Source of the DNA: Chloroflexota bacterium
GTDB lineage: Bacteria; Chloroflexota; Dormibacteria; Aeolococcales; Aeolococcaceae
Assembly: GCA_003491925.1 (NCBI GenBank)
Contig: DNAU01000066.1
Span: 1 to 9,087 of the forward strand
Length of the DNA stretch: 9,087 nt
Reading direction: 5' to 3'
A program made the position numbers and the translations under genes. This document shows, piece after piece, positions 6,293 to 9,087 of this stretch (the stretch's first letter is position 1; each line of letters starts with the position of its first letter). The notes below the pieces were generated by a model that was not told where the DNA came from, ran no database searches, and saw nothing but the letters and a program-made list of their open reading frames with translations.

Positions 6293-7412
6293 GCTCGAGG
6301 GGCTCCGGCCCGGCGGTCTGGCTCCCGCCGGTGATGGCGAGTGGGAGGGGGACCGCGGGCGGCCGCACCCCGCTGGCGGCGCCCGCCCTGGTGTCGAGCA
6401 GCGAGCCCGCTCCCATCTCCGCATACGCCCGCTTCATGGTCACCCAGCAGGCGGCGACCTGGCCGTCTCCGACCGGCTTCAGCTCGGGAGCCTCACTGAA
6501 GCAGCGCTCCAGGCGGAAGGGGCAGCGGGGATTGAACTTGCAGCCCGTGGGGGGGGCGATGAGGTCGGGCGGCAGGCCCTCGATGGAGCGGAGCCGCTCA
6601 TGCCGGTCGGCGTCGACCCGTGGCAGGGACCGGAGCAGCGCCCAGGTGTACGGGTGCTGCGGGGCGTCGAAGATCTGCTCCGTGGATCCCTGCTCCACGA
6701 TCTCGCCCGCATACATGACGACGACCCGGCTGCAGAGCCCGGCGACAACCCCCAGGTTGTGGGTGATGAGGATGATCGAGGTGCCCAGGTCGCGGTTGAG
6801 GTCGCGCAGGAGCTGGAGGATCTGTGCCTGCACGGTCACGTCGAGGGCGGTGGTCGGCTCGTCCGCGATCAGGATCTCGGGGCGGTTGGAGAGTCCCATG
6901 GCGATCATCACCCGCTGGCGCATCCCTCCTGAGAACTGGTGGGGATAGTTGCGGACGCGCCGGGCGGCGTCGGGCACGTGCACCTGCCGCAGCAGGTCCA
7001 GGCCGCGGGGCCTCACGTCTCTGGGCGCGACCTTGTCGTGCGCCCGCATCGCCTCCTCGATCTGAGCGCCGATCCGGTGCACCGGGTTGAGGGAGCTGAG
7101 CGGGTCCTGGAAGATCATGGCGATGTCGCGGCCCCGGATCTGGCGCAGCTCCTCACGGTCGATGCTCAGCAGGTCCCGGCCCCTGAAGAGGATCTCGCCG
7201 GCGACCACCCGTCCCGGCCGTGGCACCAGGCCGAGGATGGAGAGGGCGGTGACGCTCTTGCCGCACCCCGACTCCCCGACGATGCCGAGGGTCTCCCCCG
7301 CGGCCAGGTCGAAGCTGACGTCCCGGACCGCCTTCACCTCACCGTCGTCGGTGAAGAACGATGTGGAGAGCTCCCTCACCTCGAGTACCGGTTCGTTCAT
7401 GGATCCCGCCAT
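6285..7412 (-). CDS. oppD: Peptide ABC importer ATP-binding protein, OppD/DppD type
   Basis: This is the second ATPase of the importer, 375 residues. Motifs: Walker [10 protein letters not shown] (46-54), Q-loop Q102, signature FSGGMRQR (160-167), Walker B ILIADEP (180-186), D-loop region TALDVT, H-loop H218. The C-terminal extension has cysteines 291, 297, 304 and 322 in the GCKFNPRCP...C...AAC pattern known to bind [4Fe-4S] in some DppD-type ATPases. A tail of about 45 residues, rich in Ala, Gly and Pro, follows the conserved part and is longer than usual. The start at 7412 (MAGSMNEP) overlaps the oppC stop by one base (TGATG), which suggests coupling; the ATG at 7400 (MNEP) is a possible alternative giving 371 residues. 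A much longer open frame reaching 8396 is not a permease-ATPase fusion; its extra part lies over oppC in another frame. Confidence 0.94.
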   Translation of the reverse strand: MAGSMNEPVLEVRELSTSFFTDDGEVKAVRDVSFDLAAGETLGIVGESGCGKSVTALSILGLVPRPGRVVAGEILFRGRDLLSIDREELRQIRGRDIAMIFQDPLSSLNPVHRIGAQIEEAMRAHDKVAPRDVRPRGLDLLRQVHVPDAARRVRNYPHQFSGGMRQRVMIAMGLSNRPEILIADEPTTALDVTVQAQILQLLRDLNRDLGTSIILITHNLGVVAGLCSRVVVMYAGEIVEQGSTEQIFDAPQHPYTWALLRSLPRVDADRHERLRSIEGLPPDLIAPPTGCKFNPRCPFRLERCFSEAPELKPVGDGQVAACWVTMKRAYAEMGAGSLLDTRAGAASGVRPPAVPLPLAITGGSQTAGPEPLERE

Positions 7413-8319
7413 CAGCGTCGCTGCCTCGGGTCGAAGGCGTCGCGCAGACCGTCGCCGAAGAAGTTGAAGGCCAGCAGCGTGACCGAGAGGGCGATGGCGG
7501 GCCAGAGCAGGATGTAGGGATCGAACCCCGCGAGCAGTGGGGAGAACCCCTCGCTGGCCATTCCTCCCCAGTCCGCCTGGGGGGCGGGCACCCCGAAGCC
7601 GAGGAAGCTGAAGAACGCCGAGGTGAGGATGGCGGCGGGGACGACGTAGGTGGTCTGCACGATGATCGGTCCCAGGGCGTTGGGGAAGATGTGGCTGAAG
7701 AGGATCTTGCCGGTGCGGGCGCCTCCGGCGCGGGCCGCCTCGATGTACTCGCGCTCCCGGATGCTGAGCGTCTGGCCCCGGACGAGGCGGGCCATGTCCA
7801 TCCAGCTGGCGGCGGCGATGGCGATGATGATGTTGATCACCCCCGGGCCCAGCAGCACGTAGAGGACGATCGCGATCATCAGCGGGGGGACGCCGTAGAA
7901 GACATTGATGATCAGGGCGAAGATGGCGTCGGCCACTCCGCGCAGGTAGCCGATGAGGAGGCCGATGCCGACGCCCAGGACCATGACGATGGCCGCGGTG
8001 ATCAGGCCCACCGCCAGCGAGACCTGCGAGCCCACCATCAGCCGGCTGAGCAGGTCGCGCCCCAGGTCGTCGCAGCCCAGTGGATGGCCGGGTGTGCCGG
8101 GGAGGGCATAGGTGGGGCAGACCCCGATCAGGTTGGGGTTGTACGGGGTCCAGAACAGCGACAGCAGGCAGACGCAGACGAGCAGGCCGAGGTAGATCAG
8201 GGCGGCCAGGGCCAGCCGGTTGCGGCGCAGCCGGCGCAGCCCGTCCCGCCAGAGCCCGACCTGCTGGCGGGCCAGCGTGCCGCCCTCGTACTCCGACCAC
8301 GGGGTGACGGTGGTGGCCA

Positions 8320-8320
<1 letters not shown>
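7412..8320 (-). CDS. oppC: Peptide ABC importer permease, OppC/DppC type
   Basis: The protein has 302 residues and about six membrane helices (roughly 36-56, 98-124, 132-156, 159-174, 217-240 and 269-288). It has the OppC-type N-terminal domain, then the landmark [16 protein letters not shown] (79-94) just before the second helix. The EAA loop [24 protein letters not shown] is at about 191-214 and would contact the ATPases. With the OppB-type subunit it forms the channel in the cytoplasmic membrane. The ATG at 8320 overlaps the oppB stop by one base (TGATG); AGGT lies 5 nt before it. Cysteines 68 and 83 in the outside loop between helices 1 and 2 stand out, since position 83 is commonly Thr in this motif; they could form a disulfide. 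Confidence 0.95.

Positions 8321-9087
<767 letters not shown>

Noticed and set aside
6293..6424. N-terminal extension of the OppF-type protein
   Set aside because: The 44 extra residues are low-complexity Arg/Pro/Ser and lie over the end of oppD; the GTG at 6292 with an 8-bp overlap is a better start.

Overview
The window is GC-rich and densely packed, with short intergenic gaps and GTG starts alongside ATG. It looks like chromosomal DNA of a high-GC soil-type bacterium. An F420-type flavin-binding family protein and PIG-V-like GT-C transferases would suit an actinobacterium or a Chloroflexota/Dormibacterota-like lineage, but the sequence alone does not fix the phylum.

Left part (1-1604, minus strand): two adjacent genes for multi-pass membrane proteins of the PIG-V-like GT-C (polyprenyl-phosphate-sugar dependent mannosyltransferase) type. 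The second runs off the left edge. They are separated by 2 bp and are probably one transcript.

Centre left (1605-3389): a short divergent intergenic region carries two near-identical 12-bp dyad elements exactly 30 bp apart, one of them containing a TATACT -10 box. To its right, on the plus strand, lie a 78-residue protein with a single C-terminal membrane helix and, 10 bp later, gltX (glutamyl-tRNA synthetase). gltX converges on the next gene and the two share a hairpin that probably works as a bidirectional terminator.

Centre right (3458-4681, minus strand): an unrecognised 407-residue soluble protein. It seems to contain two copies of a DUF4388-like beta-rich module, a long Ala/Pro linker and a helical C-terminus.

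Right part (4845-9087, minus strand): an oligopeptide/dipeptide-type ABC importer operon in the order oppB (cut by the right edge), oppC, oppD, oppF, followed by a PPOX-class (probably F420- or flavin-dependent) small oxidoreductase. Every junction is overlapping or 2 bp apart (TGATG, TGATG, an 8-bp overlap, TGAACATG), so the five genes are almost certainly co-transcribed and translationally coupled. The substrate-binding protein is not in the window and may lie beyond the right edge.

I found no tRNA, rRNA, CRISPR, insertion sequence or phage gene. Most of the window is ordinary. The points that deserve a second look are the two-module DUF4388-like protein, the dyad repeats in the divergent promoter region, the small tail-anchored protein with a C9 tract ahead of gltX, and the oxidoreductase coupled to the peptide importer.
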